This document shows positions 9,486-18,153 of a stretch of DNA of 64,000 nucleotides, piece by piece. Positions within the stretch are counted from its first letter, which is position 1. Each line of letters begins with the position of its first letter. The stretch comes from Agrobacterium vitis (lineage in GTDB: Bacteria; Pseudomonadota; Alphaproteobacteria; Rhizobiales; Rhizobiaceae). The stretch covers positions 603,001 through 667,000 of the forward strand of contig NZ_JACXXJ020000003.1 in NCBI RefSeq assembly GCF_014926405.1. The letters run 5' to 3'. Below the pieces are notes generated by a model, which did no database searches, was not told where the DNA came from, and was given only the letters and a program-made list of their open reading frames with translations. A program made the position numbers and the translations under genes.

Positions 9486-10480
9486 TGGCTGACCTCCCCT
9501 TGCTCAGCCAGCAGACAGCGCACACCGCGATCCTCGCCCTGCCTCGACCAACCCGGCGCAGTGAGACGACATTCCGTCATCACATCAGGACAGCGGTCGG
9601 AAAAGCAGCAGCCTTCCGGCAGCTGCGCAAACCCCGGAACCGTGCCGGGAATGGTGGCAAGCCTGCCTTGCTCGCCGTCCGTTCCAGGCACCCGCTTAGG
9701 CACGGCAGACAGCAGGCCGCGCGTATAGGGATTGAGCGGGGTGGTCAGAACAGCGCGGGTTGCACCTTCCTCCATCTGCCTTCCGGCATAGAGAACCAGG
9801 GTTCGGTCGCACATGCGGGCGATGACGCCAAGATCGTGGCTGACGAGGATCAACGCCATCCGGTATTCGCGCACGAGATCATCGAGAATATCCAGCACTT
9901 CGGCCTGAACCGTCACATCGAGCGCCGTCGTCGGTTCGTCGGCAATCATCAGCGCCGGTTTTAAGGCCAGCGCAATGGCGATGCCGACGCGCTGGCGCTG
10001 GCCGCCCGACATTTCATGCGGGTAGGTCACGGCCCGACGCTTGGCATCGGGAATGCGGACCTGATCGAGAAGCTCCACCGCCTCGCGGCGCGCCTGACGC
10101 CAGCTGAGACCGCGATGCCAGACCAGGCCTTCGGCAATCTGGTCGCCAACGGTCATCGCCGGATTAAGCGCTGTCAACGGCTCCTGGAAGATCATGCCGA
10201 TCCGGTTGCCACGGATCTTGCACAGCCGGTCTTCGCTGGCGCTCAACAGGTCCTCTCCGTCAAGCAGGATCTGGCCAGTCGGGCGCGCAACGCGGGGCAG
10301 AAGGCCGATGACTGCGAGCGATGCCAGTGATTTTCCCGATCCGCTTTCGCCGACAATGCCAAGCGTTTCGCCAGCCCGCAGATCGAAACTCAGGTCATCG
10401 ATAATGGGCATGGACCGGCCATCGGGGAGATCAACCGCAATGGACAGGTCTCGAATGGAGAGCAACGGTTTCTCGCTCAT
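9482..10480 (-). CDS. Oligopeptide/dipeptide ABC importer ATP-binding protein (DppD-type)
   Basis: 332-aa ATPase, partner of the DppF-type protein. It has Walker [12 protein letters not shown] (Ser-Leu after the Lys), [27 protein letters not shown] and VSHDLGVI. The C-terminal Cys-bearing tail reads [15 protein letters not shown]. The first strand holds [21 protein letters not shown]. Both ends are coupled by 4-bp overlaps to neighbouring genes, so permeases and ATPases are translated as one unit. Confidence 0.9.
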   Translation of the reverse strand: MSEKPLLSIRDLSIAVDLPDGRSMPIIDDLSFDLRAGETLGIVGESGSGKSLASLAVIGLLPRVARPTGQILLDGEDLLSASEDRLCKIRGNRIGMIFQEPLTALNPAMTVGDQIAEGLVWHRGLSWRQARREAVELLDQVRIPDAKRRAVTYPHEMSGGQRQRVGIAIALALKPALMIADEPTTALDVTVQAEVLDILDDLVREYRMALILVSHDLGVIARMCDRTLVLYAGRQMEEGATRAVLTTPLNPYTRGLLSAVPKRVPGTDGEQGRLATIPGTVPGFAQLPEGCCFSDRCPDVMTECRLTAPGWSRQGEDRGVRCLLAEQGEVSQ

Positions 10481-11343
10481 GAACGCCCCTTTTCACGCGG
10501 GTCGAGAAGATCGCGCAGCCCATCGCCCAGCATATTGAAGCCAAGCACAGTAAACGCGATGGCAAGGCCCGGCAGGATAGCAAGCCAAGGCGCGGCAGCC
10601 AGATAGGTCTGGGAATCGGCCAGCATCCGCCCCCAGGTCGGGGCCGGTGGCGGCATGCCGAGACCAAGAAAGCTCAAGCCCGCCTCAGTTAGAATGGCCA
10701 GGCCCAGCTGGATGGCGATCTGCACGATGATCTGGCTGGCAATATTGGGCAGGACATGTTCGATGGTGATCAGCACCTGCCCCTTGCCTGCGGCGCGCGC
10801 CGCCAGCACATAATCCCGCGACCAGACCTGAAGGGCGGCGCTGGCGGTGACGCGGGCAAAAACCGGCACCATGAACACGGCGATCGCAATAATAGCGGTA
10901 AACCGCCCCGTGCCCAGCAGAGCGCCAAGCATCATAGCCGACAGGATCGGCGGAATGGCGAAGATCACATCATTGATCCGCATGGTCAGCGCCTCGACCA
11001 TGCCGCGCCGCGCCGCAACCGTGACGCCGAACAGCGTGCCGACGCCAGCGCCAAGCACCACTGCCGCCAGGGCGGTCGACAGGGAATTCCAGGCGCCAAC
11101 CATTAGCATGGAGGTCAGGTCGCGGCCAAGCTGGTCGGTTCCCAGCAGACCATGCACCAGCGGTGGTTTCAGCTTGTAGATGATCTGCATGCGGGTCGGC
11201 GGCAGCGGTGTCCAAACCAGCGACAGAAGGGCGATCGCCACCAGCAGGATGATAATCAGCCCGCCGATCAGCAAAGTCGGGCGCAGAAAGAGACGGGTGA
11301 GCCGCCTGGTAAACGGCTTTGAGGTTGTCACGGTCGTGGTCAT
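10477..11343 (-). CDS. Peptide ABC importer permease (DppC-type)
   Basis: 288-aa inner-membrane permease. The N-terminal membrane segment is LIGGLIIILLVAIALLSLV, followed by the DppC landmark HGLLGTDQLGRDLTSMLMVGA, five further hydrophobic segments and the EAA loop RDYVLAARAAGKGQVLITIEHVLPN, which contacts the ATPase. The C-terminal LGFNMLGDGLRDLLDPRE is standard for the family. It overlaps both neighbours by 4 bp. Confidence 0.9.
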   Translation of the reverse strand: MTTTVTTSKPFTRRLTRLFLRPTLLIGGLIIILLVAIALLSLVWTPLPPTRMQIIYKLKPPLVHGLLGTDQLGRDLTSMLMVGAWNSLSTALAAVVLGAGVGTLFGVTVAARRGMVEALTMRINDVIFAIPPILSAMMLGALLGTGRFTAIIAIAVFMVPVFARVTASAALQVWSRDYVLAARAAGKGQVLITIEHVLPNIASQIIVQIAIQLGLAILTEAGLSFLGLGMPPPAPTWGRMLADSQTYLAAAPWLAILPGLAIAFTVLGFNMLGDGLRDLLDPREKGRS

Positions 11344-12290
11344 TTGCCCCTGCCCCGCAATCTTGGGTCCAGCACGAGATAAGAGAGATCAACAAGGAAA
11401 TTCATGATGATGACCAGGCCCGCGAAGAACAGGACGACATCCTGCATGACGATGATGTCGCGCTGGTTCAGCGCCTGATAGGCAAGCCGCCCCAGTCCCG
11501 GCAGGTTGAAGACATTTTCAATCAGGATGGCACCGGCGATCAGGAAGGTGAATTGCAGGCCAAGAATGGTCATGACAGGCACCAGCGCATTCGGTACCGC
11601 ATGACGCCACAAAGCCGCCCGTCGTGTCAGGCCCTTGGCGCGGGCGGTGCGGACGAAATCCTCGTTCATCACGTCAAGCACCGCCGAGCGGGTCACGCGG
11701 GTCAATACGCCTGCCTGCGGCAGCGCCAGCGCGACGGCGGGTAGGGTCAGCGACAGCAGTGCCGGGCCAAACCCTGCCTGCCACCCGGCAAAGCCACCAG
11801 CCGGCATCCAGCCAAGCCCTATGGAAAAGCCGAGCACCAGCAGCAGACCAACCCAGAAACCCGGAACAGCGATGAACAGTTGCGACAGAAAGCCAGCCGC
11901 ATAATCAAAGCCGCTATTGCGCCTGAAGGCCGAGGCCACACCCATTGGGATGGCGATTGCCATGGACAAAAGGATCGCCATCACCGCCAAAGGCAGCGTA
12001 ACGGTGAGGCGCTCCGCGATCAGGCCAGCCACCGGCACGCCGTAGGTATAGGACTGACCCAAATCCCCCGTCACGGCGCCTGCCAGCCAGTGCAGATAGC
12101 GGATCGCCAGCGGTTGATCGAGGCCAAGCTCATGGCGCAGCGCCGCCAATGTATCGGGGCTTGCGGAGGTGCCTAACATGACGGCGGCGGGGTCGCCAGG
12201 TAACACATCCATCAAAACAAAGATCAGGATGGACACGGCAGCCAGTGTCAGGACAAGGCCGCCCAGCCGCCTGAGAATAAGGGCAAGCAT
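11340..12290 (-). CDS. Peptide ABC importer permease (DppB-type)
   Basis: 316-aa inner-membrane permease, first of the permease pair. The family start RRLGGLVLTLAAVSILIFVLMDVLPGDPA is present, as are the EAA loop FVRTARAKGLTRRAALWRHAVPNAL and the C-terminal VDLSYLVLDPRLRGRGK. Predicted topology is six transmembrane segments. A 119-bp gap separates it from the binding-protein gene upstream, in which I saw no gene. Confidence 0.9.
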   Translation of the reverse strand: MLALILRRLGGLVLTLAAVSILIFVLMDVLPGDPAAVMLGTSASPDTLAALRHELGLDQPLAIRYLHWLAGAVTGDLGQSYTYGVPVAGLIAERLTVTLPLAVMAILLSMAIAIPMGVASAFRRNSGFDYAAGFLSQLFIAVPGFWVGLLLVLGFSIGLGWMPAGGFAGWQAGFGPALLSLTLPAVALALPQAGVLTRVTRSAVLDVMNEDFVRTARAKGLTRRAALWRHAVPNALVPVMTILGLQFTFLIAGAILIENVFNLPGLGRLAYQALNQRDIIVMQDVVLFFAGLVIIMNFLVDLSYLVLDPRLRGRGK

Positions 12291-12409
12291 CTCTGGTTTT
12301 CCTTCCGCACGGATTTTTCGGGCCCGCTCCTTGCTAGGACGAAACAGTCAATCTCACGTGCTCTTGCATCGGGAGGGCGATGACCGTTTCAGGCCATCGC
12401 CGATCAGGA

Positions 12410-13936
12410 TCAATCCTCCCAATGCACATCCGTCAGAACATTGGCGGGGATCGGTTCGTTTTCCCACAAGCCCTTGATCTTCTTGTTCCACACGCCAAGC
12501 TTCGGCATGACGAACAGATAGAGCGCCGGTACGTCCTCCGCCAGGATCTGTTGCGCCTGACCGTAAAGTGTGGCCTGAGCCGCCGGATCGGATGTGGCCT
12601 GGATTTTCTTGATCGTCTCGTTGAAGACCGGGTTCTTATAGTTGAAATAATAGGGGTCGCGGGCATAGATATCGATATCCATTGGCTCGGCATGAGCAAC
12701 GATGGTCATGTCGTAATCCGTACCCTTGAACACGTCCGACACCCATTTTCCCGGAAACTCGGTGGGCTCTATCGTCATCGTCACGCCGATTTCGGCCAGC
12801 ATGGCCTGCATGATTTCGGCGCTGCGTGGCGCATAGGTCATTTGCGGGGTCTTGATGGTGAAGCTGAACCCATTCGGATAACCCGCTTCCTCCAGAAGCG
12901 CCTTGGCCTTTTCCGGGTTATAGGGCAGAACCTTGGTGGTATCGATATAACCCGGATCGTTCGGCGTATAATGGCTGCCGATCACAGTGCCGTAGCCGGA
13001 CCAGGCCCCCTCCACCAGCGTCGAGCGGTCTATGGCCATCATCAGCGCCTGACGCACGCGCTTGTCGTTGAACGGCTTGCGGGTGTTGTTCATACCCGCC
13101 ACGACCTTCAATTCGGTATTACCAACAACAGTCGCAAGCTTGGCGTCATCCTTGAAACTGTCCATCAGTTCTGGCGCGCTAAACTCTGGGAAGGCATCGA
13201 CGCCGCCGGATTTCAGTGCCGCCGCCTGGGCCTGGGCATCGGGAATGAAACGGAACACCACCTTGTCGAGGCCAAGCTTCACCTGCTTGTTCCAGTAATC
13301 AGGATTGGCAGCAAGCTCGACCCTGTCGCCCTTGTTCCAGCTGACGAATTTGAACGGGCCTGTGCCGATGGGATTGGTCTTGTCATCAGCAGCACTTTTC
13401 GGCGCCACCATCACGGAAGCAGGCCAACCCAGCCAGTAGAGCAGCGAGCCCGCCGGTTCCTTCAGTTTCAAGACTAGCGTTGCCTTGTCCGGCGTCTCGA
13501 TGCTGTCGATGGCGCTGAAAAACCGTTTCTGGCCATTGGTCGAGTCCGGGCCACGCGCCCGGTCGAGCGTGAATTTCGCCACGGAGGAATCAAACGCCTC
13601 ACCATCGTGGAACGTCACGCCCTCCTGGAGCTTGAATGTGTAGGTGAGGCCGTCGGGGGAGATCTCCCAGCTTTTCGCCAGTTGCGGCACGATCTTGCCG
13701 TCACGGTCGATGGCAACCAGCCCTTCAAAAATATTCTGCCAGGTCACCTGGCCGATGGCCACAGGGGCTGCCACCGTCGGATCAAGCCCGGTCGGCTCGA
13801 TATTCATGCCGAGTGTCAACGTCCTCTGGGCAGCCGCCGCCAGGCCGGGACCGACAAGCGACACCGTCGTCGCCGCCAGCGTCATCAACGCGATACGGCG
13901 CAAAGTGCCCGGCTTGAAAAAGCGTGCATGAACCAT
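12410..13936 (-). CDS. Peptide-type ABC importer substrate-binding protein (SBP family 5)
   Basis: 508-aa periplasmic binding protein of the DppA/OppA/NikA class. The signal peptide is visible (positive MVHARFFKPGTLRR, hydrophobic IALMTLAATTVSLVGPGLAAAA, cleavage near AAA-Q). Family motifs include LTLGMNIEPTGLDP, SWEISPDGLTYTFKLQEGVTFHDGE, PIGTGPFKFVSW and NDKRVRQALMMAIDR. ATG 13936 is chosen because GAAGGGG lies just upstream and the signal peptide starts there; the frame stays open 90 codons further up but without family sequence. It precedes the two permeases and two ATPases, giving a complete importer. Confidence 0.9.
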   Translation of the reverse strand: MVHARFFKPGTLRRIALMTLAATTVSLVGPGLAAAAQRTLTLGMNIEPTGLDPTVAAPVAIGQVTWQNIFEGLVAIDRDGKIVPQLAKSWEISPDGLTYTFKLQEGVTFHDGEAFDSSVAKFTLDRARGPDSTNGQKRFFSAIDSIETPDKATLVLKLKEPAGSLLYWLGWPASVMVAPKSAADDKTNPIGTGPFKFVSWNKGDRVELAANPDYWNKQVKLGLDKVVFRFIPDAQAQAAALKSGGVDAFPEFSAPELMDSFKDDAKLATVVGNTELKVVAGMNNTRKPFNDKRVRQALMMAIDRSTLVEGAWSGYGTVIGSHYTPNDPGYIDTTKVLPYNPEKAKALLEEAGYPNGFSFTIKTPQMTYAPRSAEIMQAMLAEIGVTMTIEPTEFPGKWVSDVFKGTDYDMTIVAHAEPMDIDIYARDPYYFNYKNPVFNETIKKIQATSDPAAQATLYGQAQQILAEDVPALYLFVMPKLGVWNKKIKGLWENEPIPANVLTDVHWED

Positions 13937-14047
13937 CGTCAAATTCCCCTTCGTGAACGCTCGTTTTCCGTGTTTACCACGGGTGGCGTCATTGCCGAAA
14001 ATACTGTCATTAAGCAAGCAACCACACAATGCGGTTTTTTGTGTTCT

Positions 14048-14072
14048 GCGTGGAGCGCAAAACGCTACACGC
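14048..14072. promoter_or_regulatory. Inverted repeat between lysR stop and binding-protein gene
   Basis: A 10+5+10 palindrome: GCGTGGAGCG, loop CAAAA, CGCTACACGC, with one mismatched pair in ten. It lies 7 bp beyond the lysR-type stop codon and ~110 bp upstream of the binding-protein start. There is no T-run after it on either strand, so it is not a classic terminator. It may be an operator for the LysR-type protein or an RNA stem in the lysR-dpp mRNA. Confidence 0.4.
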
Positions 14073-14078
14073 ATATCT

Positions 14079-14981
14079 TCATTTCCCCATCTGCTCGCGC
14101 ATGAACCGCTCAACCGCATCCACCAGCTTTGAAGCGGCAAACGACAATTGCCGGTCACCGGCGACGCACAGATCGATGGGTGTGCGGATACCCGCCCCAC
14201 CGGCAATCGGGATTACCACCAGTTCGCCGGACCGGCGCTCACGCGCCACCGTCTGGGCTGGCAGCAATGTCAGAGCGGCACCGCGCAGCACCAGTTCGCG
14301 CTGCATTTCCAGCGATCCCGTCACAAAGACCGGATCAAGCTCCAGACCAGCCTTGGAAAACCAGGCATCGAAGGCGCGGCGCGCACCAAAGGTCCCATCC
14401 GGCACCGCCAGTGGAAAGCGGGCAAGCTCGGTGATGGTCAGTTCCGTCAGGCGCGCGGCCGGATGATGGCTGGCGGCAATGACATCATAGACGATCTGCG
14501 CCCGTGCTCGCACCCGTATGCCTGGATCAGGCTCTGAAAACAGGGTAACAGCCATGTCCGCCTTGGCGCTCGACAAGGCCTCCATCGCCTGACCGGCGCT
14601 GGAAATGGTCACCGAAAACCGGATATTCGGGTAGACCAGGCTGAAATCGGCCAGCGTAGGTGCCAGCAGATTGGCAACCGTCGCACCGTTTGCATGGATA
14701 GTGACATGGCCGCGCTTCAAGCCCTGGAGATCGTCGATCAGCTGGTGAACATGGTTCAGCTCCCGCAATGTCTTGCCCGCTCTTGCCGCCAGCAGCTCGC
14801 CCGCCGCCGTCAACTGGATGCCCCGGCTCGATCGCTCGATCAGCACCGCGCCGAAATAATGCTCCAATTGATCGATCTGTCGGGCGAAGGCGGTGGGCTG
14901 CACGTTCAGACGCTCGGCAGCCGCCCGCATCGAGCGGGTTCGCACCAGTTCATCGAAATAGATCAGTGCTTTTATCTGCAT
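14079..14981 (-). CDS. LysR-family transcriptional regulator
   Basis: 300-aa LysR-type regulator. The N-terminal winged helix-turn-helix is FDELVRTRSMRAAAERLNVQPTAFARQIDQLE, with Ala/Phe in place of the usual Ser-x-Ile in the recognition helix. The rest is a two-lobed periplasmic-binding-like effector domain (HVTIHANGATVANLLAPTLADF onward). It lies immediately upstream of, and on the same strand as, the peptide importer and amidase, which it probably controls. The divergent amiC/amiR operon starts 395 bp away. The inducer is unknown. Confidence 0.9.
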   Translation of the reverse strand: MQIKALIYFDELVRTRSMRAAAERLNVQPTAFARQIDQLEHYFGAVLIERSSRGIQLTAAGELLAARAGKTLRELNHVHQLIDDLQGLKRGHVTIHANGATVANLLAPTLADFSLVYPNIRFSVTISSAGQAMEALSSAKADMAVTLFSEPDPGIRVRARAQIVYDVIAASHHPAARLTELTITELARFPLAVPDGTFGARRAFDAWFSKAGLELDPVFVTGSLEMQRELVLRGAALTLLPAQTVARERRSGELVVIPIAGGAGIRTPIDLCVAGDRQLSFAASKLVDAVERFMREQMGK

Positions 14982-15149
14982 GCCCGTTCATCCCCGCCCC
15001 AGCAGAAATGCCAGATTTCCCCACGCCTTCCAAGTCCCGCCTGGGGTGATGTTTTTCCCATATTGGCCCTGTTGCTCCGTTAAGCGCGGTCGTTGCAAAA
15101 GACACAAGCCCGCAACCATTAAAGCCTATTAAATGGGCGAAAATTCCTG

Positions 15150-15178
15150 TTGACTATATTTTAACCTGGGCATAGCCT
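15150..15178 (+). promoter_or_regulatory. Candidate sigma-70-type promoter for amiC/amiR operon
   Basis: TTGACT (15150-15155) lies 17 bp from TAGCCT (15173-15178). The -35 is good and the -10 is weak. The position just before the structured leader at 15196-15328 supports use as the operon promoter. Nothing coding was seen in 14982-15376; the remaining sequence is AT-richer spacer between the divergent lysR and amiC genes. Confidence 0.4.
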
Positions 15179-15195
15179 GCAAGTGAACTTCCGAC

Positions 15196-15254
15196 AATCC
15201 CATACGGATTTAGGGGTTAACTGGCGACAGGACACAGTTTATCATCCTGGTCGC
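15196..15254 (+). promoter_or_regulatory. Structured 5' leader hairpins upstream of terminator
   Basis: Two stems can be drawn in the leader RNA. The first is AATCCC (15196-15201) with GGGGTT (15213-15218), or alternatively AATCC/GGATT around CATAC. The second is GCGACAGGA (15224-15232) with TCCTGGTCGC (15245-15254), nine pairs with one bulged G. A smaller GGC/GCC stem with a six-base loop TTTGAT follows at 15264-15275. Together with the downstream terminator this has the layout of an attenuator. I cannot match it to a named riboswitch. Confidence 0.5.
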
Positions 15255-15287
15255 TGCGTACATGGCTTTGATGCCGAAGGCAAACAC

Positions 15288-15328
15288 GCCCCGCCACTCG
15301 TCTTCACGGACGGGCCGGGGCTTTTTTT
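15288..15328 (+). terminator. Intrinsic terminator in the amiC/amiR leader (attenuator)
   Basis: Stem GCCCCG (15288-15293) with CGGGGC (15316-15321), followed directly by seven T (15322-15328). Inside it, a second stem (TCGTC paired with GACGG, 15298-15313) closes a six-base loop TTCACG. The terminator stands after the candidate promoter and 49 bp before the amiC start, so it would stop transcription before the first gene unless antitermination occurs. The operon itself encodes an AmiR-type antiterminator. Confidence 0.7.
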
Positions 15329-15376
15329 ATGCGCGATTTTGACTGTCAGAGAAAATCGCATGACCAGAGAGACTGC

Positions 15377-16561
15377 ATGACAAGGATGACCGTTCCGATT
15401 TCGATCCTGTTCTCGACCACCGGGCCTTATGCAGCACTCGGTCGGGAAGCCGTGGATGGAGCGATGGCGGCCATTGCGCAGATCAATACGGATGCGGCAT
15501 TTGCTGTTCAAATCGAGGCGAAACTGGCTGATCCCGGTGGTAATGCCGAGCGCTATGGACTGATGGCGGAAGCGGCCACCCGCGACGATGGCTGCAAACA
15601 TATCATCGGCGCCATCACCTCCTGGAGCCGCAAGGAAATCCTGCCGGTGGTCGAACGGTCAGGCGCCCTTCTCTGGTATGCCTTTCCTTATGAAGGCTAT
15701 GAAGCAAGTGACAGCGCGCTTTATCTCGGCGCCTGTCCCAACCAACATCTTCTGCCCCTGTTTGCGCATATCCTGCCACGGTTCGGGCGGCGGCCTTTCA
15801 TTGTCGGGTCCAATTATATCTGGGGGTGGGAAGTCAGCCGGATCGCCCGGGAACTCACCGAGGCCAGCGGCGGCCAGGTCGTCGCCGACCGTTACATGCC
15901 GCTCGGCTCCACCCAGGTCGATCACCTGATTGCTGAAATTCGCCAGAAGCGGCCCGATTTCATCCTGAGCAATCTCGTCGGCCAATCGGCAGCCGCCTTT
16001 CTGGCCGCCTATGACGCCCTGCGGCGCGAAGACCCCGCTTTCGGCCCGGAACACTGTCCTGTCACCGCCTGCAATCTCTGCGAAACGGATCTCGCCGGTC
16101 TGGAGCCATCTGCCCGGGTCGGCCATATCACTACATCTGTTTATTTCCAGGGATTGGAGAGCGCGGAAAATCAGGAGTTCAAGGCCGGAATCGCACGGCG
16201 GCACGGTCAAGACCGCCGCCTAACGACACCTTTCGTTTCCACCTATACCGCTGTCATGGTTCTGGCACAGGCCATCGCCGATGTGGGCAGCGACATGCCG
16301 GAAGCCGTGCGCCATGCCGCCACGAACCAGCTGTTTCGCACCCCGCTTGGGCCATTGAAAATCGACCCCCGCACCCAGCACGCCGCGCTCCGTCCGCATA
16401 TCGCGCTTTCGGACCAAGATGGTTCCTTCACGCTGTTTCAGAGTGCGGCGGTGCCCATTGAGGCCGATCCTTATCTGGTGCGCAGCCAGCCAAAGCGAAT
16501 GGAAGACACTCCACCCGCCCCTAAACCCCAGACGTCACCATCGCTGAAGGTGATCAAATGA
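15377..16561 (+). CDS. amiC: AmiC-like amide-sensing binding protein
   Basis: 394-aa type I periplasmic-binding fold of the AmiC/urea-branched amino acid receptor class. The motifs are ISILFSTTGPYAALGREAVDGAMAAI at the N terminus, HIIGAITSWSRKEILPVVE and FIVGSNYIWGWEVSR. No signal peptide precedes the domain, as in AmiC of Pseudomonas, which stays in the cytoplasm and holds AmiR inactive until an amide binds. ATG 15377 is preferred because the domain begins four residues later and GAGAGA lies just upstream; the frame is open to 15329, inside the terminator. The stop overlaps the amiR-like start by 4 bp, consistent with a protein pair. Confidence 0.8.
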   Translation: MTRMTVPISILFSTTGPYAALGREAVDGAMAAIAQINTDAAFAVQIEAKLADPGGNAERYGLMAEAATRDDGCKHIIGAITSWSRKEILPVVERSGALLWYAFPYEGYEASDSALYLGACPNQHLLPLFAHILPRFGRRPFIVGSNYIWGWEVSRIARELTEASGGQVVADRYMPLGSTQVDHLIAEIRQKRPDFILSNLVGQSAAAFLAAYDALRREDPAFGPEHCPVTACNLCETDLAGLEPSARVGHITTSVYFQGLESAENQEFKAGIARRHGQDRRLTTPFVSTYTAVMVLAQAIADVGSDMPEAVRHAATNQLFRTPLGPLKIDPRTQHAALRPHIALSDQDGSFTLFQSAAVPIEADPYLVRSQPKRMEDTPPAPKPQTSPSLKVIK

Positions 16562-17163
16562 AGCGGCCCGAACGTCCCCTGCTTGCCAATTGGCATGCAA
16601 TCATCCTGCATCGCCCGCATCCTTCCGTCGATGCGCTGCAACGCCAGCTCGAACTCCTGAATATCCGGGTGACGGTCGCATGGCCGCAGTTGGACGAGAG
16701 CCATGCTCGTGCCGATATCGTGTTTTTCGATGCCGATATGGGTCATGACGGTCAATTTCCCTGGCCAGCCGGCTTTGCGCCGATGCCGATGATCGCGCTG
16801 ATCGGCTCTGAAACGCCGGGGCGGATCGAGTGGGCGCTGTCGCAAGGCTCCAATGCTCATCTGTTGAAACCGGTCGGCTCAACCGGTGCCTATAGCGCCC
16901 TGTTGATCGCCACCCATGCCTATCAGGCCGCCCGCAGCCAGGCCGATGACATCCGCAACCTGGAAAACCGGGTCCGCCAAAGGCCGGTCGTGGTGCATGC
17001 CGTGCTGGAATTGCTGCGGCAGGGCGCCTGCACCGAGGCTGAGGCCTGGCGCAGACTGCGGATGGTGGCGATGGACTGGGGCATGACAATCGAGGATGCC
17101 GCCGAGGCCATCTGCCGCAATGACCGGCATATCGGCGAGTTTCCCATCCCGAAATCCAACTGA
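16558..17163 (+). CDS. amiR: AmiR-like ANTAR-domain antiterminator
   Basis: 201-aa RNA-binding regulator. Residues ~10-120 form a pseudo-receiver domain ([27 protein letters not shown]) and a helical linker ([16 protein letters not shown]) follows. The C terminus is an ANTAR domain ([20 protein letters not shown], then [13 protein letters not shown]). In the Pseudomonas ami system AmiR binds leader RNA to prevent termination. Coupling to amiC by a 4-bp overlap and the terminator at 15288-15328 support the same mechanism here. Confidence 0.85.
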   Translation: MKRPERPLLANWHAIILHRPHPSVDALQRQLELLNIRVTVAWPQLDESHARADIVFFDADMGHDGQFPWPAGFAPMPMIALIGSETPGRIEWALSQGSNAHLLKPVGSTGAYSALLIATHAYQAARSQADDIRNLENRVRQRPVVVHAVLELLRQGACTEAEAWRRLRMVAMDWGMTIEDAAEAICRNDRHIGEFPIPKSN

Positions 17164-17194
17164 AACAGAATTGCAGTCCATAAGGAGTTTTTGC

Positions 17195-18088
17195 GTGTCG
17201 ACTATTGAAGGTTTCGCCCCTTACGGCGAGTATCAGACCTGGTATCGGATCACCGGCGACCTCACCTCAGGCAAGCCGCCGCTGATCGTGGCCCATGGTG
17301 GTCCCGGCTGCACACATGACTATGTCGACAGTTTCAAGGACATTGCCGCAACGGGTCGCGCCGTCATTCATTACGACCAGGTCGGCAATGGCAAATCCAC
17401 CCATCTGCCCGACAAGGGCGGCGACTTCTGGACGGTAGCGTTCTTCAAGACGGAACTGCACAACCTGATCGACCATCTGGGCATTCGCGGCGCCTATTGC
17501 CTACTCGGCCAGTCCTGGGGCGGCATGCTCGGCGCTGAATTTGCCGTGGACCAGCCCGAAGGACTGAAAGCCCTGGTGATCGCCAATTCCCCCGCCTCGC
17601 TGCGCACCTGGGTCTCAGAAGCAAACCGGCTGCGTGAAGCGCTGCCCGCTGACGTGCAGGCAACCTTGCTGGCCCACGAACAGGCGGAAACCACCGACAG
17701 CGAAGAGTATATGAAAGCGACGGATGTCTTTAACCAGCGTCACGTTTGCCGTGTCGTGCCGATGCCGCCTGAAGTGCAACGCACCTTTGATGCGATTGCT
17801 GCCGATCCCACAGTTTACCACACGATGAACGGTCCCAATGAATTCCACGTCATCGGCACCATGAAGGACTGGACAATCGAGGGCAGGCTCTCGACCATCG
17901 CTGTCCCGACCCTGCTGATTTCCGGCCGGTTCGATGAGGCGACCGAAGCCTGTGTGCAGCCCTTCGCCGACGAGATCCCAGATGTGCGCTGGCGGATTTT
18001 CGAACAGTCCAGCCACATGCCGCATGTGGAAGAGCGCGACGCCTGCATGGAGGAAGTCAGCGCCTTCCTCGACCAGAAAGCGCCCTGA
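17195..18088 (+). CDS. Proline iminopeptidase / L-amino acid amidase-like alpha/beta hydrolase
   Basis: 297-aa alpha/beta hydrolase of peptidase family S33. The oxyanion segment is [12 protein letters not shown], the nucleophile elbow is LGQSWGGM (Ser107), the acid is Asp247 (SGRFDEAT) and the base is His274 (SSHMPHVE). Length and motifs fit proline iminopeptidases and the closely related L-amino acid amidases. The amide-regulation genes before it and the amidase-type gene at the end of the operon favour an amino acid amide or prolyl peptide substrate. The GTG start at 17195 has TAAGGAG 8-10 bp upstream; the open frame further up overlaps amiR and is not used. Confidence 0.8.
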   Translation: MSTIEGFAPYGEYQTWYRITGDLTSGKPPLIVAHGGPGCTHDYVDSFKDIAATGRAVIHYDQVGNGKSTHLPDKGGDFWTVAFFKTELHNLIDHLGIRGAYCLLGQSWGGMLGAEFAVDQPEGLKALVIANSPASLRTWVSEANRLREALPADVQATLLAHEQAETTDSEEYMKATDVFNQRHVCRVVPMPPEVQRTFDAIAADPTVYHTMNGPNEFHVIGTMKDWTIEGRLSTIAVPTLLISGRFDEATEACVQPFADEIPDVRWRIFEQSSHMPHVEERDACMEEVSAFLDQKAP

Positions 18089-18153
18089 TAACGGCCACGA
18101 CAAGAGCCGCCAGAATGAACCGAACCCAAGAAGAACCAGAGGGAATGAACTCT

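Noticed and set aside
12380..13477. 365-codon open frame on the + strand opposite the binding-protein gene
   Set aside because: Shadow of a high-GC gene on the other strand; the minus-strand product has a signal peptide and SBP family motifs.
15060..15110. Sigma-54 promoter for the nitrogen operons
   Set aside because: GG...GC pairs are present but spaced 5-7 bases instead of 10, so the -24/-12 pattern is not met.
15184..15328. Riboswitch (for example a guanidine or amino acid class) upstream of amiC
   Set aside because: I could not match any conserved riboswitch core; an ANTAR-type attenuator explains the layout better, though a covariance-model search would settle it.
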